Shown in pieces: positions 61,694 through 64,000 of a DNA stretch of 64,000 nucleotides. Source of the DNA: Parvibaculaceae bacterium Mf 1.05b.01 (GTDB taxonomy: Bacteria; Pseudomonadota; Alphaproteobacteria; Parvibaculales; Parvibaculaceae); the NCBI GenBank assembly GCA_000509225.1, contig BAOK01000002.1, forward strand, positions 314,496 to 378,495. Reading direction: 5' to 3'. Made by a program: the position numbers and the translations under genes. The stretch's first letter is position 1. Each line of letters begins with the position of its first letter. The notes below the pieces were generated by a model. The model saw only the letters and a list, made by a program, of their open reading frames with translations. It searched no databases and was not told the DNA's origin.

Positions 61694-62935
61694 ATGGGCC
61701 TCACTAAAATCAGCGAAAACACGCCTGGCGGTACAGTCAGTGGTGTCTGTGATGAAAAATTCGCCGGTGTGGTGGAAGCCTTTGTCGAAAACCTGACCTC
61801 GCGAGATGAAGTCGGCGCCAATGTGGCCATCACTATTGAGGGCGAGAAAGTCGTCGATCTTTGGGGCGGCAAGAAAGAACGCGATGGTGCCGACTGGGAA
61901 GAAGACAGTGTCTCAATTGTCTTTTCCTGCACCAAGGGGGCGACAGCGCTTTGCGCCAACATGCTGGTTGATCAGGGCAAGCTCGATCTCAATGCGAAGG
62001 TCGCGGACTATTGGCCTGAATATGCCTGCAACGGCAAGGAAGAGACGACCGTTGCCATGATGCTCGATCACTCTGCTGGCGTTCCTCATGTGCGCCCACA
62101 GGTGAAAGAGGGCGGCTACAACGATTATGAGTACATGGTCGACCTGGTTCAGAACGAAGAAGCGTTCTGGGTGCCGGGTACACGCAACGGTTATCATGGT
62201 GTGACGTTCGCCTGGACAGTGGGTGAACTTGTTCACCGTGCCGCCGGAAAGCGTTTGGGGCAGTACTTTGCCGATGAGGTGGCGGGGCCTTTGGGTCTCG
62301 ATTTCTGGATCGGGACGCCGGAGAGCGTTGAGCCGCGCATTGCGAATATGATTCCGACTTTGCCGGATGCAGACGCGCCGCTGAGCAAATTCACACAGGC
62401 CGTCATGACGGACCCGACATCGCCTGCGTCGCTCTTCCTACTCAATGGAGGCGGGTTCAACTTTAACTCCCGCGAAGCTCATGCAGCGGAGATCGGGTCT
62501 GCCAATGGCATCACCAATGGGCGAGGGCTTGCGGGCATGTATGCGCCACTAGCCAATGGTGGTGAGCTTAACGGCGTGAAACTGATGGGGCCGGATACGC
62601 TGGCGCGCATGGGACGTATCTCTATGGGGACCCATGAAGATGCGACGCTCCTTATTGCTTCGCGTTTTGCCCTTGGTTTCATGAAGAGTATGGATAACCG
62701 CGCTCTGCCCAACACACCCGACGCCTCTGCGATTATGTCAGAGTCCGCGTTCGGCCATGTGGGCATGGGTGGCTCAATCGGGTTTGCTGATCCGGAGAAC
62801 GCCATGTCCTTCGGCTATAACATGAACCGCATGGGTGTTGGCATTCTCCTCAATGATCGTGGGCAATCTCTGATCGACGCGACATACAAGTCGCTCGGCT
62901 ATCGCTCCAATGCGAGCGGATGTTGGACGCGGTAG
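61694..62935 (+). CDS. beta-lactamase-fold serine hydrolase (EstB-like)
   Basis: A 413-residue class C beta-lactamase-like esterase. S-x-x-K is VFSCTKGATAL (Ser of SCTK), the tyrosine motif is in GYHGVTFAWTVGELVHRA, and GHVGMGGSIGFADPENAMSFGYNMNRMG forms the last block. The family hydrolyses esters or beta-lactam-like compounds. A 20-kDa-scale N-terminal part with VCDEKFAGVVEAFVENL precedes it. No signal peptide, so it is probably cytoplasmic. It follows ridA by 37 bp. Confidence 0.9.
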   Translation: MGLTKISENTPGGTVSGVCDEKFAGVVEAFVENLTSRDEVGANVAITIEGEKVVDLWGGKKERDGADWEEDSVSIVFSCTKGATALCANMLVDQGKLDLNAKVADYWPEYACNGKEETTVAMMLDHSAGVPHVRPQVKEGGYNDYEYMVDLVQNEEAFWVPGTRNGYHGVTFAWTVGELVHRAAGKRLGQYFADEVAGPLGLDFWIGTPESVEPRIANMIPTLPDADAPLSKFTQAVMTDPTSPASLFLLNGGGFNFNSREAHAAEIGSANGITNGRGLAGMYAPLANGGELNGVKLMGPDTLARMGRISMGTHEDATLLIASRFALGFMKSMDNRALPNTPDASAIMSESAFGHVGMGGSIGFADPENAMSFGYNMNRMGVGILLNDRGQSLIDATYKSLGYRSNASGCWTR

Positions 62936-62996
62936 ACCTTTTTTGTTGCCGCATTTTCGAACCGGAAAAATCTGCAACTTTTGCCTCGAAAATGCT

Positions 62997-63416
62997 CTAC
63001 CGATCCTTCGACAGTTTGTAGGTGACGGTGGCGTGGGCAACAGGTGTGCCCGCTTCATCGGTCACATCCACTGAGCCAACGCAAATAGACCCACCCCGAC
63101 GGATCACGCGCGCGTCTGCCGTGAGCGTTTGGGCGCGACCTGCATCAAGATAGTTGATTGAAAAGCCGATGGTTGTTCCGCGGGGGTTTTTGGGTGGTTC
63201 TTTTAGCGCCCAGAATGCGCCGGTTGCTGCGACGTCAACCAGCGACGCAATCGCGCCGCCATGCACCATGTCTCCGACAGTGGTGATGTCGTTTTTAAAC
63301 GGCATGGCGACAACAACATGATCCTCTTCGAGAGTGACCGGCTCCATGCCAAGCAGCTTGCCATAGGGGGAGAGAACGATACCGTCTCGAAGCATATTTT
63401 TGAGGGCGTCTTGCAT
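62997..63416 (-). CDS. PaaI/hotdog-fold thioesterase
   Basis: A 139-residue hotdog-fold protein. VGDMVHGGAIASLVDVAATGAFWAL is the PaaI active-site signature with Asp, followed by IGFSINYLDAGRAQTLTADARVIRRGGSICVGSVDVTDEAGTPVAHATVTYKL. It hydrolyses acyl-CoA thioesters. It faces the serine hydrolase convergently and diverges from the transporter at the window end. Confidence 0.92.
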   Translation of the reverse strand: MQDALKNMLRDGIVLSPYGKLLGMEPVTLEEDHVVVAMPFKNDITTVGDMVHGGAIASLVDVAATGAFWALKEPPKNPRGTTIGFSINYLDAGRAQTLTADARVIRRGGSICVGSVDVTDEAGTPVAHATVTYKLSKDR

Positions 63417-63599
63417 CTCGAATTCCTTTCACTTGTTCGGATTGAGAATTGGCTCTGACGGGTTCGCTCGCAAGACTAATCGGCAATGTTGTCAGGGAAC
63501 CATTTGGGAGCCAATTTGCGTGTTCGCCCTCGCGCCCCTACATTTGTCCTGCCCCGCGCCTTTGTTCTATTCGCAGCGGGATCATGAGAAAGCCATTAC

Positions 63600-64000
63600 G
63601 TGACAGGTACCCCTCCATCAAAAGCGCAAGCGACCCAGGCGCGCTTCCTCGCGCTGCCGCCTAATGTTCAAGGGGCGTTGTGGTTATTGGCGTCGGCGGC
63701 CCTGTTTACAGTGATGCAGACAATTGCCAAGCATCTGGGACAGCGGTTGGACCCGTTTCAGGTGTCTCTGGCGCGGGCCTTTTTTGGCCTGCTCGCCATC
63801 CTGCCGCTTCTGGTGCGTGCGGGCGTCGGCGTCGGTGGCATCAAGACAAAGGTTTTGCCGTTGCAGTTGTTGCGCGGTGTGGTTGGTACGCTTGCCATGT
63901 TTTGCGGGTTCTATGCGGTTGCCCATATGCCGCTTGCTGATGCGCAGTCTCTCAATTTCGCTCGGGGGCTTTTCCTGGTGCCGCTTGCGATCCTCTTCTT
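63600..64000 (+). CDS. EamA/DMT family transporter, partial (start only)
   Basis: An open frame from GTG 63600 to the window edge. It gives about 133 residues: a polar start (about 30 residues), then GALWLLASAALFTVMQTIAKHLG, DPFQVSLARAFFGLLAILPLL and VVGTLAMFCGFYAVAHMPLADAQSLNFARGLFLVPLAI, which match the first helices of EamA transporters. The 3' part is missing. No strong ribosome site is seen for the GTG, so the start may be off. Confidence 0.8.
   Translation, partial: MTGTPPSKAQATQARFLALPPNVQGALWLLASAALFTVMQTIAKHLGQRLDPFQVSLARAFFGLLAILPLLVRAGVGVGGIKTKVLPLQLLRGVVGTLAMFCGFYAVAHMPLADAQSLNFARGLFLVPLAILF

Noticed and set aside
1-64000. CRISPR arrays, insertion sequences, integrases, rRNA
   Set aside because: No regularly spaced short repeats, transposase motifs or rRNA sequence seen; only one tRNA was found by eye.

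Overview
The window looks like chromosomal DNA of a marine or free-living alphaproteobacterium (Rhodobiaceae/Parvibaculum-like, inferred from gene content, not proven). Pointers are the mitofilin-like–HemY pair, an invasion-associated-locus-B protein, DUF3422, DUF2189, a pair of single-domain cold-shock proteins, nu-class GST and moderately high GC. Most of it is housekeeping and lipid/xenobiotic metabolism. Two AT-richer inserts carry defence-like genes.

Layout. 1–5.2 kb: end of a mitofilin-like gene, hemY, an alpha/beta hydrolase, tRNA-Thr(CGT) followed by two copies of a 62-bp repeat, TspO, a Cu/Zn SOD-like protein and a ferric-reductase-like membrane protein behind a two-tier hairpin. 5.4–8.6 kb: a two-gene unit of a nuclease–DGQHR–HEPN-like protein and an adenine methylase, a plausible undescribed defence or modification system. 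8.7–12.9 kb: cyclopropane fatty acid synthase, an MmcQ/YjbR protein, two cold-shock genes with matching leaders, an amidohydrolase. 13.1–14.7 kb: a lone YVDD reverse transcriptase with a helical C-terminal region, of the kind found among UG/Abi (DRT) antiphage RTs. 14.8–20.1 kb: SRPBCC protein, FAD monooxygenase, MFS transporter, nucleoside hydrolase, peroxiredoxin-like protein.

20.6–29.3 kb: a DUF1302 outer-membrane protein, three tandem DUF1329 paralogues and a Ycf48-like propeller, each followed by its own strong terminator. This is the usual retinue of an RND/MMPL exporter, but the exporter is not in the window. 29.4–38.4 kb: enoyl-CoA hydratase, sorbosone/PQQ-type dehydrogenase, a degenerate GGDEF–EAL-like protein, GST, a small secreted protein, DUF2189, flavodoxin-like protein, zinc-binding-dehydrogenase-family reductase, class I methyltransferase. 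38.6–45.8 kb: YggT, FolD, aldo/keto reductase, a serine beta-lactamase-fold protein split by a membrane block, 3-methyladenine glycosylase, sterol-desaturase-family protein, and argG–ppa on the other strand.

46.1–49.8 kb: a DUF3034–truncated haemoglobin–cupredoxin–histidine kinase cluster that looks like one redox- or gas-sensing unit. 49.9–64 kb: MFS transporter, DUF3422, 2-hydroxychromene-2-carboxylate isomerase, MOSC protein, RlmN, IalB, MscS-type channel with an RNA methyltransferase, quinone oxidoreductase, an SGNH-hydrolase fold that has lost its catalytic residues, RidA, a serine hydrolase, a PaaI-like thioesterase and the start of an EamA transporter. All family calls are by eye from motifs; no database search was possible.
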